Source of the DNA: Owenia fusiformis
Lineage: Eukaryota > Annelida > Polychaeta > Sabellida > Oweniidae
Reading direction: 5' to 3'
Assembly (NCBI GenBank): GCA_903813345.2
Contig: CAIIXF020000011.1
Span: 12,819,754 to 12,879,753 of the forward strand
DNA length: 60,000 bases
The notes beneath the pieces were generated by a model that saw only the letters and a list, made by a program, of their open reading frames with translations, did not search any database and was not told the DNA's origin. Position numbers and translations under genes: made by a program. Shown here one piece after another: positions 11,701 to 23,700 of the stretch (the first letter of the stretch is position 1; each line of letters opens with the position of its first letter).

Positions 11701-14459
11701 GTAACAATCATTATGGAAATGATCACAATCCTGATAATGATTATAATTCTGGTTCTACCATTGGTAGCAATGGGGCTTCAAACAATGGTCACCATAGCAA
11801 CAGCCCTATTAACTCGCATAGCAACATAGATGGTTCCTTTGCCACTGACGTTTCATCTTCCGATACAACTCAATACAATAAACCAAACACAAATTCTGGA
11901 ATAGCTGGAGAAAATGATGGACATTATCCTCATCAACACAACACTGATCTTACAAATGACGGATATAATCCACATCAACATAAAGTTGAAACAAATGATG
12001 GAACTAATCAGTTCAATTCTGGCACACATCTAACAAATGATGGTAGACATGTAAAGGATGGCAAATCAGGAGGTCACTCTGACTTGATAGATCCCAGTCA
12101 GAATGGTGCTGCAGATTTGGGGACCCTGGATCCAGACATGGCCATCAGGGAGCTACCTACTGTTAAGGAAAACTCAGAATCCCTGGGTACTGATTTTGAA
12201 GCTGCACCACAAACAGTTGGATTAGGTGAGAAATTAATATATGTTGAATTAAAATTCCTTTAAAGGTCCTGTAGAAAATATGGAGAAGTTAAAAAACTAA
12301 AATATCATATCCAAACTCAAAATACAAAGCCTTTTTTGTGAAAGAACACTCAAAAGATGCCATGGACCAAAAGACAATTTATATACTGGAACCATACAGA
12401 AGAATGGAAATCACTAAATCTACCTGAAACTCTATATTTTCAGGTACAATTCTGACTATAGTGGTTGTGGCGTTAGTTGTTGCTGCTGTGGTGCTCACTA
12501 CACTTCTTATATACAGAAAGTAAGATTTAAGATTCATCTTTACCTTAATTAGTATACTCAGGCCCGTAGCCAGGGGGTTCACTCAAACCCATCGTATTTG
12601 CTAAAAAGTTTATTTTCTATTGAGTTCTAGCAGCATGGAACTTTTCAATATATTCAAAAATGATTTCCTTTCTCGAATATTTATGTTTCATATCATTTAC
12701 AATCATTGCTTTTTTGCTTAAATGTAGCACTATCACTGATATTATGCAAACCAAGAATCTAATTGATATACATATGCCATCTATATTACTTAAAGTAAAT
12801 TCACACAAGATAAGCAAAACTGAATGGAGCTAGATAAACAATCTTGATACCAACAGTCAGTTCATCATTATCAACAACAACTGGATTTCTTACCACTGAT
12901 TCATTGATTCAAATCAACCCATTTTCAAATCAATACATCATATGAATGGTAACCTCTGTAAAGTTAAAACATACACTTCCATTAAAAGTTTGGTTATCAC
13001 AAGTCCCCTTTTGGACCATGGTTAAAGTCAGTATATATTTGGGGATTCTAACTGATTGATTAATTCTACCATGAACCTGATTAAAAGATAAGATTTGAAT
13101 AAAAATAGGTCAAAGGGGACTTCAATTCCCAAACTTTTGGAGGTGTTGTGGCTCTCTTACCTGACATATGGCAAGCCCTCATTGCCCTTCTTTGGAAATA
13201 TTTTTATTCGACACTTCAGGAAAAGCCTTATATTCTGACTTGTACTTTGTGTAGCTGCGTACCAGTCTGTCACTCATCTGGAATAATAAAACTTTTTTTA
13301 AAAAAAACAAATATTCAAAAACAAGTGAGTGAATCTGATAAAGAGAATGAAAAAAAAATATCTAAGTTATAAATTTCATGAAATAATTCCATGATTCAAT
13401 ATGACAATGTTATACTTCAGGAAAAAGCGAACACGTCGCCGACTTTCAAGTGTATTTGCACCACCAAGTAAAAAGGCTGCTTCAGCAACAAATGAAGAGG
13501 ACTTCCATCAGGTGCCATACAATGGAGGAATCCTGGCCTATGACTCGAGTGTCAGTGCTGATAACTATGGCTTCACAGGTGAATTCGACCTTGAGAAGAA
13601 GGATCGAAAAGAAAGCGACAGTTCCAGTGGTTACAGCAAGGATAGCTCACATAGACATAGTTTCTATAGTAACAGTACTGGTCACCAGAGCAACAATGCT
13701 GATGATGGACACTATAGTGAACCTGACAAAGATCCATCAAGCGGCAGTAATGGAGGATATGAAAAATATGATAGTTCTCCCCTGAAGAAAAATAAGAGTC
13801 TTACAGATACTGACATTGATAGCTTATATGCAAAAGTTGATAGAAAAAGAAAAACTAAAAAGACAAACTTGAGCAAATTCTCTAAAAGTACAGGTGATAT
13901 ATCAAAAGATCACAAACCACCTGTACCTAAAAAGCAATTTGCTAAGAATTGTCTTGGTAAAAAGAAATGTCAAAGTCTGGAAAATCTTGATGGTTATTCG
14001 TCATTGAGTTGTAATGAAGGAGATCTACTTCAGTCAATATATGAAGATGTTATAGATAAATATGGAGAGCAATGGGCACTTCCTTACAATTACCCTAGCA
14101 ACGAAGACCTTAGTGACCAAATAAATGAAGCAGGGAACCAAAGAAAAACACAAAGTCTTCCTCCACAAAACCAAGTGAACAAACTCAAAGAAAGACAAGA
14201 CCTTTCAAAACCACCAAACAAACCACCACCAAGACAAACCAGCACAACAAATCATGGCAAGACATATGATAACCATGGCAACCAAAAAGATCTAAGTACA
14301 ATAGCTATAAGAAGCAGTCAAGATGAGGATAATGATGATGCTTCAAATGATGTTTATGACAATGTTCAGCCAACTGAAGGTATGAGTTCATGGCATAAGA
14401 CCATCAATGGGAAACACTATGCATATGATCCTGATCATGATGAAAACATTTCATTATAA
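5604..14459 (+). CDS. Gene A: SUEL lectin / CUB type I transmembrane receptor
   Basis: Eight coding exons join in frame: 5604-5715, 7837-8109, 8460-8567, 8948-9054, 10237-10387, 11554-12225, 12444-12519 and 13421-14459. They total 2,538 bases, or 845 residues plus stop. The order is signal peptide, eight-cysteine SUEL (Gal_lectin) domain, CUB domain, His/Asn-rich stalk, one membrane span, basic stop-transfer and about 345-residue cytoplasmic tail. SUEL and CUB domains are extracellular binding modules, and the tail has ITIM-like SLYAKV and SIYEDV motifs plus PxxP sites. The inferred role is a cell-surface recognition receptor that recruits SH2/SH3 adaptors. Domain-level boundaries are in phase 1, as in gene C downstream. 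Ligand and pathway are unknown. Every junction has GT/AG and keeps the frame, so the model is strong, but alternative exons are possible. Confidence 0.85.
5795..6560. repeat. Diverged minisatellite in gene A intron 1
   Basis: The array is built from a variable 30-40 bp unit around TGGTTGAAGTCAATGTGTGG plus a GTAGTAAATGCATAG spacer, more than 15 diverged copies. Unit length varies and pairs of units recur together, for example near 6130-6200 and 6250-6330, suggesting higher-order duplication. Open frames on the minus strand here only reflect the repeat. Confidence 0.8.
7837..8109 (+). CDS. Gene A exon 2: SUEL-type lectin domain
   Basis: The exon follows a TTTCAG acceptor and ends before gtaagt, phase 1 at both ends. 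It encodes about 90 residues with eight cysteines and the SUEL spacing: a CYGKNIVARC start, an SAYYRQ segment where family members have ANYGR, and a closing SCGYSNSFVLKYLCIP where the family has a DPCxGTxKYLxV-like motif. The sugar-contact motifs are not canonical, so galactose or rhamnose binding cannot be assumed. Confidence 0.85.
8460..10387 (+). CDS. Gene A exons 3-5: CUB domain
   Basis: Three exons (8460-8567, 8948-9054, 10237-10387) encode one CUB domain of about 110 residues. The start is GYITSPNYPKMYPTNQEC, the middle DIERECIDFLQI and the end GVKGFWIYYE; four CUB cysteines are present. Internal introns are phase 1 and phase 0, and the outer edges are phase 1. In gene C the CUB domain is in a single exon, so introns were gained or lost between the paralogues. 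The third CUB exon is preceded by decoy copies of its own 5' end (see the array at 9520-10265). Confidence 0.85.
8721..8902. mobile_element. Short inverted-repeat element with CAGGCC ends
   Basis: The left end CAGGCCTGTAGCAAGG and right end CCTGGCTACGGGCCTG are inverted copies. The 5-bp sequence AGTTA flanks both sides (8716-8720 and 8903-8907) as a target-site duplication. At 182 bp it has no coding capacity, so it is a MITE. CAG-type ends with a 5-bp duplication fit the hAT5-like group (inference). It sits in the first CUB intron. Confidence 0.75.
9520..10265 (+). repeat. 156-bp tandem array containing a splice acceptor and exon start
   Basis: AG acceptors occur at 9612-9613, 9768-9769, 9924-9925, 10080-10081 and 10235-10236, spaced 156, 156, 156 and 155 bp. 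Each follows TTCTCAATGTAG and is followed by the exon start TTTCAGATGCATTCCACA. Only the last copy continues into the real CUB exon. The four upstream copies read ISDAFHKSDILPL and then reach a stop after 18 codons. The array is a tandem expansion of the intron 3' end plus the first bases of the exon. Confidence 0.9.
10680..11154. mobile_element. 475-bp element with long terminal inverted repeats
   Basis: The left end CACAGGGTGTGTAC and following GTGACAGTTGAA, CAGGGTAAGG and ACACGAGGG segments recur in reverse order at the right end (CCTTACCCTG, TTCAACTGTCACAA, GTACAGCCCCTGTG). The arms run about 90-100 bp with mismatches. No open frame is seen and the target duplication is unclear. It lies in the gene A intron before the stalk exon. 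Confidence 0.65.
11554..12225 (+). CDS. Gene A exon 6: His/Asn/Gly-rich extracellular stalk
   Basis: The exon is phase 1 at both ends and encodes about 224 residues between CUB and membrane span. Composition is rich in Asn, His, Gly, Ser and Asp, with NHHGNNHYGNDHNPDND and two HYPHQH/YNPHQH blocks. It has no cysteines and no predicted fold, so it is probably an extended stalk, possibly glycosylated and possibly metal-binding through His. Gene C has a much larger His-rich exon at the same position in the architecture. Confidence 0.85.
12444..12519 (+). CDS. Gene A exon 7: transmembrane segment
   Basis: A 76-base exon begins in phase 1 and ends in phase 2. It encodes GTILTIVVVALVVAAVVL then TTLLIYRK, one hydrophobic span. 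The next exon continues with a basic KKRTRRR stop-transfer, giving type I topology. Confidence 0.85.
12559..12590. mobile_element. Solo left end of a CAGGCCCGTAG element
   Basis: CAGGCCCGTAGCCAGGGGG matches the ends of the elements at 8721-8902 and 29539-29717, but no matching right end is visible nearby. It is a truncated relic in the intron after the membrane-span exon. Confidence 0.5.
12984..13138. mobile_element. 155-bp inverted-repeat MITE
   Basis: The left arm AAAAGTTTGG plus AAGTCCCCTTTTGGACC is repeated inverted at the right as GGTCAAAGGGGACTT and CCCAAACTTTT. It has no coding capacity and is intronic in gene A. Confidence 0.65.
13421..14459 (+). CDS. Gene A exon 8: cytoplasmic tail with ITIM-like motifs
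   Basis: The exon starts with one base completing Lys, then basic KKRTRRR, and runs about 345 residues to TAA at 14457. It is hydrophilic and Ser/Asp/Lys rich. Two motifs match the ITIM consensus [SIVL]xYxx[ILV]: SLYAKV at 13821 and SIYEDV at 14034. A further YDNV lies near the C-terminus. Pro-rich sites HKPPVPKKQ and PPNKPPPRQT fit SH3 ligands. The last 28 codons have been duplicated into the 3'UTR. Confidence 0.85.
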
Positions 14460-14570
14460 AGTTATATGAGATCATGGTATAAGACCATCAATGGGAAACA
14501 TTATGCATATGACCCTGATCATGATGAAAACATTTCTTTATAAAGTTATATGAGTTCATGGCATAAGACT
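14381..14570 (+). repeat. 84-bp tandem duplication of the gene A C-terminus and stop codon
   Basis: The segment beginning TATGAGTTCATGGCATAAG occurs at 14381, 14465 and (partial) 14549, period 84, a multiple of three. Copy 1 contains the stop codon at 14457. Copy 2 keeps the same frame and repeats WYKTINGKHYAYDPDHDEN before its own TAA at 14541. It therefore lies in the 3'UTR as an in-frame readthrough extension. Confidence 0.9.
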
Positions 14571-14588
14571 ATTATAAATTATCAATTC

Positions 14589-14594
14589 AAATAA
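14589..14594 (+). terminator. Candidate polyadenylation signal of gene A
   Basis: AATAAA lies 130 bases after the gene A stop codon. A second AATAAA occurs near 15348, so a longer 3'UTR is also possible. Confidence 0.5.
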
Positions 14595-15495
14595 ATATAT
14601 GTAATGAGTATAAACATTCTCAAATCTGAATAATTTTGATTTTAGACTTGGCACAATATACAATAAAACCTAGTCAGACACCCTCGGAAGCCTTAAAACT
14701 GTTCTATTTGTGAGGTGTTCCCCTTGAGAGTTTATTTTATTCAGAAGTTCCAATGGTATCAAAGAGAAAGTACTCAAATGTGAGTACTTAGATATAAATG
14801 ATAGGTCTCGATGTGCATGTAGATAGGGTGAATATCCATGAAATAAATATATTCTATTGTACAGGTTCTGTTTATTGTATACTTAGTTATGACTGTTGAC
14901 TAATATAGACTAGGAAGAACTGCCTATTATAAATGTTAACATAGAGAAACACAGAATACCCATGATCTCAGACTCAGATGATTTGGAAGATTTTTCGTAT
15001 TACTGAATTGTTTGTAGATGTAATAGGTCATAAAGTGTGAAGTATGATTGATATTGTTCGCTGAGTATTTCTCCCTTTGTTTTTATAGTAGTTGCTATGA
15101 CATCTGAGAGTATAAATAGAAGACACATAAGAAGTATTTTTTTATAATTTTGCAGCTCTACATGAAAATAAATTAACTGAATGCTTATGTAAAATTACCT
15201 AAACCTGACTGGTGTTTGTACATGTTTCTCAAACACACTAAAATTAGACTGCAATTCATGATTACGTGTGAAATGGTTTTATTTATTTTCAATTGAAAAC
15301 ATTTGATGTAATGCATTTGATGTACTAATGTATATATATAGGTGTTGAAATAAATGCTTTTATTTTACAGCTATCAAAATGTGTATTTGTGTTTTACAGA
15401 ATATAGCTAAATGAAAATACAAATATAATTCATGAGCTTGTCTATAGCCTATTCAACCTTTGACCTATTCCCTCTGTGAATGACAGTATACACCC

Positions 15496-15864
15496 CAGGC
15501 CTGTCAACTATCCAGCAATTTGCGTATTTGTCACGCATTTGCTTAAGAATTTGAAGTCACGCCAGTTATTTTTGCGTGACAGAAAATGTCACGCAAATAC
15601 GCATTTTACCTGGTAATTGTCAAGCAAAAATATTTCTGTAGAAAAATTTCTAAAAAAGTTCGTGTACACAGCAAAAATACGAACGCCGAAAAAAAACGTA
15701 CGCATTTCGTTCGGACTTTTCACGCGAATTACGTATATGTCACGCATTCCGTTCAAAATTTGGATCAAGGTGTTCAGATTTGGACCAAGGTGTCCACATT
15801 TTGAGGGGAGGTGTTCAACATTTCCAAGTCACTCATGTTAGGTGTACCCAAGTTGACAGGCCTG
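15496..15864. mobile_element. 369-bp inverted-repeat element with CAGGCCTGTCAACT ends
   Basis: The 14-base left end CAGGCCTGTCAACT is perfectly inverted at the right end (AGTTGACAGGCCTG). The interior repeats GTCACGCA and CGTACGCATTTCG-like CpG-rich motifs, out of keeping with the AT-rich surroundings. Flanks ACACCC and AAACCC may be an imperfect target duplication. Open frames inside are short and not protein-like. Confidence 0.75.
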
Positions 15865-18800
15865 AAACCCTACCTATAAAAGTCTAGTCTAGCTACAAGC
15901 CTCTGTGACCCCCCCCCCTCCTCTACTCGACTAAGCAATTTCTCACACACTTGTTGGCAAGGGCTTGGAGCGAGACTAATAAAACTCCAAAGACCTTCTA
16001 GTGACACTAAAATATACATAACTTACTTCCCAGTTTATGCACACACAGTACTAATATACATTGACCTTTGACGCAAAGATAACTTTGACCATGACCTAAC
16101 TTGACCTTTACAGGGGTTCTAGGGATACCAAATACCAAACAAAACTATTTAGGTCAGCAAAGATCTCCAAAATTTAAGAAACTAAATGCACAAAATGGTA
16201 CACTTAATAATTTATAAGGAACAAGAAAGGTTGCCATGGAAACAACCTGATTTTGAAAAGGTGGGGGAATATTATTTTAAAATATTCATTTCTGGAATTC
16301 CAAAGTCATGTAACCTTTAAAATGGTATATTATGAGCCATGTAACTTTTTGTGCATTAATCTACCCCTAGTCCCCATTTATAGCATAAAATAAGGGATAT
16401 TTGTTGACCTAATTGCCATGTTGATGTGACCTAGGTCATTCATGTAGGTGACTTTAAAGGGGTGTTTATGTTGTCAGGGATCATCAATTTCATCATAAGA
16501 TTGACCCTCATCATGCTTGACGTTCATCACTAAATATTCAATGATCCTGTGACCTTGAGGTGACCTTAAACCTTGAAGCCCCTTCTCAGATACGGCCCTT
16601 TATTAGACCCAATCATTTTGAAGTACGGTAGTTGCCCATATAATATATAAAGTAGCTGTCACCGTTTGGTCTCACCATTCACCACTATTTGAATAATTTG
16701 GACATTCATCTTTTAAATCAATTAATTAATATTTATATTTGATGCGAGGGGGATATCTTTCTACAAATTGTTTTGCCCATCCTGTGTTCATGCCATACCC
16801 CACCATCTGTCCAAAGTATTCACATAGTGGCAAACAGTGAGCATGACTAATGTGACAGCTACATAAAGCACATGTAACTGGTAAACAGCAGACCACAGTT
16901 TCAGATCCAGACTCGTTAGAATGAACTAACCATTAAATATAAAGATGTCACTGAATAAACTTCTGAATGTAAATAAGTAACAACAAGATGGAAATGGAAG
17001 TGTGATGCAGCTGGTATCTGCAACAAATTGATATAAATCATAACCTTGCTCCAGGCCTGAATAAATGAAATTTACATCCAATTTGTATATCCTGTGATGA
17101 GCCAGATACATGACATATACTACAATGGTATTACATTGTCCATGTTATCAAAACAATGATAAATGTAATTGGTGACTTCATTTGACAGAAAAGAAAAAAG
17201 TAATGGAAATTACTGTTATATTTCAAATTGTAAATTAAAGTGAAAAGGGGTAGAAGAAATGATGCATTTTTTGTTGAAGCTACGTGCATGTTTTAAATTG
17301 AAACTGATACTAAAGTAAAAAGGAGATTAAGATGAAATACATGTGTGTTGAAGATACAAGTATGTAAGAAAATTAGAAGTGAGGAAGAAATGACCAAGTG
17401 ACAACATTAATGACATCGATTTTCAGCTGAAACTATAAGGAGGTTCAATAAAAAGGTCTGATTCAACAAAAAGTTACAATTAATAAAAGGTATCTGTTAT
17501 CATTTTCTTATTTTCAAGTTCGCAGGTTTAGGCCTTCAATTGTTTGATATAGAGATAATCGAAAAAGCACAAAAGGCAAGATTATAAAAGCACTTAACAA
17601 ATGCCAAAAATCACAGATATTCCCCAAATAAATTATTTACAATTATTGTGCTTATAAATCAAAATTAATAATGTATTGTAAAATATCACGCAACAAGATA
17701 GAAGACAATCTTCTTTATACTGCTGATGTAATGGAATTATTGATCGAAACACTGTTTGTGTGATACATTGTGTTATCTTAGAGTCCATGAATCATGTAAC
17801 ATAAATATAAGCTTCATCACTTTCTTCATAAGAATCAGGTAAGAGAATAAATTGCACTTACGGCATACTTTGTGCCTGGCTTTAATGACCAAAATGTAAG
17901 AATCAGGTAAGAGAATAAATTGCGCTTATGGCATACTTTGTGCCTGGCTTTATGACCAAAATGTTACTTAAGTAATTGGACTTTTGGATGATCCACATTT
18001 TATGGTTTTTATTGTTATCAATTATGGCAATTTAATATGATGATTGAAATAATTCAATAGAAAATTAAAATGTTCCATAATTTGGTCGACTTATTGCTAT
18101 AAAATATATAAAAATCTTTCAGTTATGTAAACTATATTTGCAATGAGCTTTATATGTGCTTTAATATATGATGATAGGTATATGCAATTAGAATTCCTAA
18201 CATGTTTGTAATAACTGATATAAACCATGTAAAACATCAGAGATTTCGTAATGTCTAATTACTCCAATTATCAATATATACCTGTCATTCCAATATAATT
18301 TCATTCTCTGATCATTAAATACCTGTTCCCATTTATATGACTAATCTGCAATGTAGGGAACTTGAACATTTAAAATGAAAAATATTTCAGATGTTCTAAA
18401 CATAAACTGCAAAATAAAAGTGAAAACCTCTGGCATATATTTTTCATATAGTCTTGACAGATAAGGGGCATGTTCACATCTTATTTATCATAAAAATATA
18501 CCATCCCAGTACACTATAAATCAGCAAACTAATAAGGTAGACTCCTTAAATACTACTACTATGTTTTACATGTGTATGATCTCGGGATAAAGCATATTTA
18601 TATGACTTTTGTAATGTCATCTAATTTTTTGTTGTTTATTTCATGGGTATCTAATCTATGTTTAATGTTGTTTCATTTTAATCCAAGTTTGATGGTTCAA
18701 TCAAAGTTTCTGATTCATTCTTGCTGAATTTAAAAATACATGTAAAATCCATGTAACAACGTCACATCTATATTATCATATTATAAAACACTTAATTTAC

Positions 18801-20739
18801 AGTTGATCCCCAGATGTGACACATACAGTATTTCTGGAATCTCTGCAATTGACATACTAGATTAAAAGCACCTTCAAATTATCCTAAACACTTTGAACAT
18901 CATCATAGTATTCCATGATGTGATGGTGTCACATGCAGATGAACTATGATGTAGGCGGATATGGAACAGTTTGTGAGATGTGTGTTTTCAAAAGGAACAA
19001 ACTTACAACTCTAATATTATAATGAGGTAAGAGTAAACACTGAAACTGTAATACCTTGTGAACATAGAAATAAAAGAAAATATGATAACAAATGTTATAT
19101 AAATGGGAGTTAATACTTGTTTCTATCTTCTGATCTTTCAGCATTGGGGCAATGCAAATGTTATCAATGTAAACTTATTAAATCATCACCATGAAAACAT
19201 TTAAGGCCAAAATAACTGCTGACATCCAAATCAGTTAATTAAAAATATAAAGTATTTACATTTGCAAAATAGAGAAGCCTTTGATTAATAAAGTTATTTC
19301 TCGTGTGATCTGTAAAATGAGTCTACAGTCTACTGCACATTATGCCTGCTTTGGACAATTTTGGTATTTTTACATATTGTGGATTTAAATGTCTTCTTTT
19401 TAATATGCATAATTTGGGTGTTATTTTTATATATTCATAAAAAATTATTAGCACAGTAAACTGATGAACTTCGTTCTCCAAACCGAGACTTGTCTTTCAT
19501 TGAATTGGTTTACTGCAAGTTAATGTTATTTCTTTATTTTTCATAAAAAACACCAGCCCAGGAGACTGTTCTCCAAGCCGAGACTTGTCTTTTATTATTA
19601 TGAGAGCTTTCTGATCACCTCTCAAATATGTAGTCCAACTTGACTTATACCTCATGCAACTTATTCCAAATATCAAGCTGTAAATAAACAATTTTCACTT
19701 ATTATAATGATATAATGAAAATTTTCCATTATTCTAAAGGTTATTTCTGATAAAACATTACTGGAGAAGGTTTCCCAAAAGGCCTAATCTTATGAAGATG
19801 GGATCTCAATGCAGTTGGAAATACTTACTGAAGTGAACATACCAAGGGAGCTACCACCTAATTTTGTGAAGGATGCAACTGTTGAACAAAGGTACAAAAT
19901 TGGTTAATTGGTAGGTGAGGCCACGTGATGCAACAGTTAAATTAGGTAGTGACAATTACTATATCCTATTGCCTCCAAAAAGAAGCCTCTTCTTAGCCCT
20001 AATGTCACCCAACTGATATTTTGCTAATTTCTCTTTTCTCTTTACCTTCATAAGGCCCCCCTTCCTTTCATTCTCTTCTATCAATCTCATTTACCATTTT
20101 TCCCTCATCTTCAATACTAACTTTACAAAAGCTATATCATTTGTTGGTATATCTCTACCACATAGCATCACTTCTCTAGGATTAATTTTTACAAATATGA
20201 CCTTTTTACTTGAATTACAGAGGCTTTTAGACTTTCCATGATTTGGCTAAATAGATGAAAACATCATCAAACTAACACATTCAAATTAAAGGGGCAATAA
20301 GGCCTTTAGAGATAAAATAGGAACATTTTAACTTTTTCTGAGCAATCAAGGCAACATTTGGCTTGACATCTTCTTTGCATTAGAAGTGTAAATTCAGTTC
20401 AAAGCTTCAAAAAGGGGAAATCTACTTTTATATTTTTAAGATCCACCATGTTTCAAGAGGAATACCAGCTGAAATAATGTTTATCTAGGGGGTTTCTAAA
20501 TGTAGATAATAAAAATAGACGTAAGTCTTGATGAAATATCCAAATTTAAATATATTTTGACGCTGGTCCATGATCGTTGAATGGCCCCTCTCCACTAATT
20601 GTTGCACCTTTAAGAGGCAGAGTGCAGAATATGACAGTTACATAATAGACATAAACATGGTACAAGTTACACTTGCCAGTATAGCAATACCAGGAGGTTT
20701 CAAGATGTAAGAAAAAACTGATGATATAACTGATTTCAG
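15865..20739. other. Gene-free stretch upstream of module B
   Basis: I searched for SUEL, CUB or signal-peptide exons ending in phase 1 before GTAAG or GTATG and found none. Visible content is AT-rich DNA, a 68-bp direct duplication at 17830-17965, a weak inverted repeat near 19849-19950 and a CT-rich patch near 20040-20110. Confidence 0.55.
17830..17965. repeat. 68-bp direct duplication
   Basis: Two near-identical copies begin AAGAATCAGGTAAGAGAATA at 17830 and 17898 and end in GACCAAAATGT. Confidence 0.85.
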
Positions 20740-23700
20740 TGAACATGTTAAGACAAACAACAGCACCCTCTGTGTTCCATGCTACACACACTATAGCATC
20801 AGCCAGTATACCTATGGAAACCACAATTCCAACAAAGGCAAACCCTAAACCACAGTCTACTACAACTGAACAATATAATGCAACAACTGAGCAAGTTATT
20901 ACTGAGCAAGCAACAACTACTACAATAGATAACACAACGGAAGCCTTTAAAACTGCACATGACATTACAACCACAAAAAACAAAGAAACTACAACTGGCT
21001 ATGATGACATCATTTATACAAGTAAAGGAAACAATGACATCCTAAAAGGTGTGGAAATGAGGACTACTGAATGGGATGTTGTTATGAAAGATGGAGTGAA
21101 CACAATGGTGAATGAAACAGAAGCTGCCGGACAGCAGGGTGAAGGGAACAATGGTAAGACATCCAATGAATAATATTTGTTTCCCAAGAATTCTGTGTAT
21201 GATTTATGAAAAAAAGCCTGCAAAATATGTTTAAGCAAATAATTTTGCAGGATCTTTTTATGAACCATACACAGAATTTTTGGTTTGATGTCTTGAACAT
21301 ACACTATGCAACACTTATCGTTCTTTACCATATTTGTTTGGAATTTGAGATTAGTTTCCTTGACTGGTTATTATGTTCATTTCATCTCCTTTACCTTCTG
21401 ACACTCATGCTCACATATTCAAAAAAAATATATCCAATTCTGTATCATCAATCAGAAAATATTTGGAACATAATATAAAGCCCTTAATAAACAGTAACAA
21501 GAGTCAACGTCAAACAACACTGATGATATGGTAAGAAAATTATATGATTTAACATGGGAGTATTGAAAAATGCTTCAAACATCAGAAACGTAGTCTTGTT
21601 GATTGCTAATGAATCCACTGGAAAGGTATTATATTACAAGATATGAGTGTTTTATATAAATAGCAATTCAGATACAGCTATAGTTACAGCACTAGATTTA
21701 GTAATTTTCAACGCAATGTTTTGATCATGGGCTTTCACCTAGACACCTTATTTGTTCAAAAGTTTCCTATTTTCAGGTGCTGGCATAATGGCAGGTGTTA
21801 TCGCAGGGGTGGTGATCTTGATAATTCTTGTCCTTCTCGTGGTTATACTACTGTATCTATGGCGATGTCGCTTAAGGGAGGAGTCAAGACAACCTCAAGC
21901 TCATAGATATGAGGATGATGTTGATACCGATAAACCCAGTTTTGATAACCCTGTGTATGAAGGAGATAGTGGAAAGTCAGAAAGCCCCACTATTGTACTC
22001 TCTGATAATTCTGATAGAGGGATTGACACTGGGGAACAACACATGCAGAACAAAATGGCTGTTGTGTCACCATATATGACATATGCAGAGCCACATTTAT
22101 ATGCTGTACCACATAAAGATAGATCTAATTCAATGAATGGTCACGACTCTGATTTAAGCTCCGATATATATGATGATATCTTGAGTACTAATGCTCCAGA
22201 TGTCCCAGCTAAATCAACAGAACTGCTGAACTCTGATGTTGACGATAATGACCCTGATGAACCAGATGCAGATTTTATGGCTTTCATTGGAGTAAATATG
22301 TCTAATTATGACGATGTAGTGATACCAATGACCCAAAGTCCAAAACAGAGAAAGAAAAGTCACCCATATAAAACAATAAGTGAAGGACTTAATAAAATAG
22401 ATATAGATGATAGGTCACTCTTAAACACAAATATTGACACTGATGCACATATAAGCACAAAAGATGATCTAAATTATACTGATGATGATTTCAAAATTGA
22501 TATTGATAATCCAAATACCCCAGTAAAGCTTGGTAGTGCAGTGCAAGATTCTAACAATGATATCACAAACAAAATTATCCATCCTTTTGAGACAATAAAT
22601 GATTCTCAAGACCACTTGATGACAGAAATCAACCTCGAAACTGAAGATATTCCTATCCCACCTCCAAGAAGAAATAGCAAAAAGGTTGAGTCAAAATTGA
22701 ATTTAAAAACATCTCAAGAAATGGCACCACACTTAATTTCAACTGTAGAGTCAAAAGACATTGTGAAATCACAAAGCAACAAAACTTCCCGTCAGAATTC
22801 AAATAACAATTTGTCCAACACAACTTCTCGTCAGAATTCCAATGACAGTGAGACATCACAAAGCAAAACTTCTTCTTGGCAGAATTCAAATAATAGTTTG
22901 TCATCAGAAAGAAACAAAACTTCTCGTCAGAATTCCAATGACAGTGTGACATCACAAAGCAAAACTTCTTCTTGGCAGAATTCAAATAATAGTTTGTCAT
23001 CAGAAAGAAACAAAACTTCTCGTCAGAATTCCAATGACAGTGTGACATCACAAAGCAAAACTTCTTCTTGGCAGAATTCAAATAATAGTTTGTCATCAGA
23101 GAGAAACAAAACTTCTCGTCAGAATTCAAATGACAGTGTGACATCACAAAGCAATTCACCCTCTAAGAATTCAACTGGAAGTTTGAATTCTCAAACCTTA
23201 CGTAAAAATTCCAATGATAGTGCAACATCAAAAAGTAACATAACTTTACATCAAAAACTAAATGAATTCACTTCACGGCAGGATTCAAATGACAGTGTGA
23301 CAACACAAAGTAGTTTTGACGACAGAGACAACGATGATCAACCCTCGAATCTTAGAAGATTTAAACCAGCAATATTAACAGCTTTGACATCATTTGAAGA
23401 TGATGCACATGAAAGACAAAACACTGACACTGATATACAAAACAGTGAGTCTGATTACTACAACGATACAGACATTGAAAGGTATAATGCTACTTGCAGA
23501 GACGATAATGATGAAACTGGTCTCTATAGCGATGTTGCTAGCACTAGTGAAAACATCCACAAAGAAGATGAAATCAGGTCTTCCCTACATGTAACAAGGA
23601 CTGGTGCTTTTCCAGGCTTAGTTGATAGAGGGGATGAACTCAGTTACAATGATACTGAGCATATATATAATGAAATAACAAATGATATACAAGACACACC

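Noticed and set aside
15586-15841. Overlapping plus-strand frames of about 73 residues
   Set aside because: They fall inside the 369-bp inverted-repeat element and translate its GTCACGCA-type repeats.
19790-19890. Possible signal or ectodomain exon for module B
   Set aside because: The frame from ATG near 19812 is polar, without a signal peptide, and lies in a weak inverted repeat; phase with 20740 is not convincing.
22653-23159. 168-residue minus-strand open frame opposite module B
   Set aside because: It is the antisense shadow of the 96-bp coding repeat; the plus strand has the splice-compatible receptor exon.
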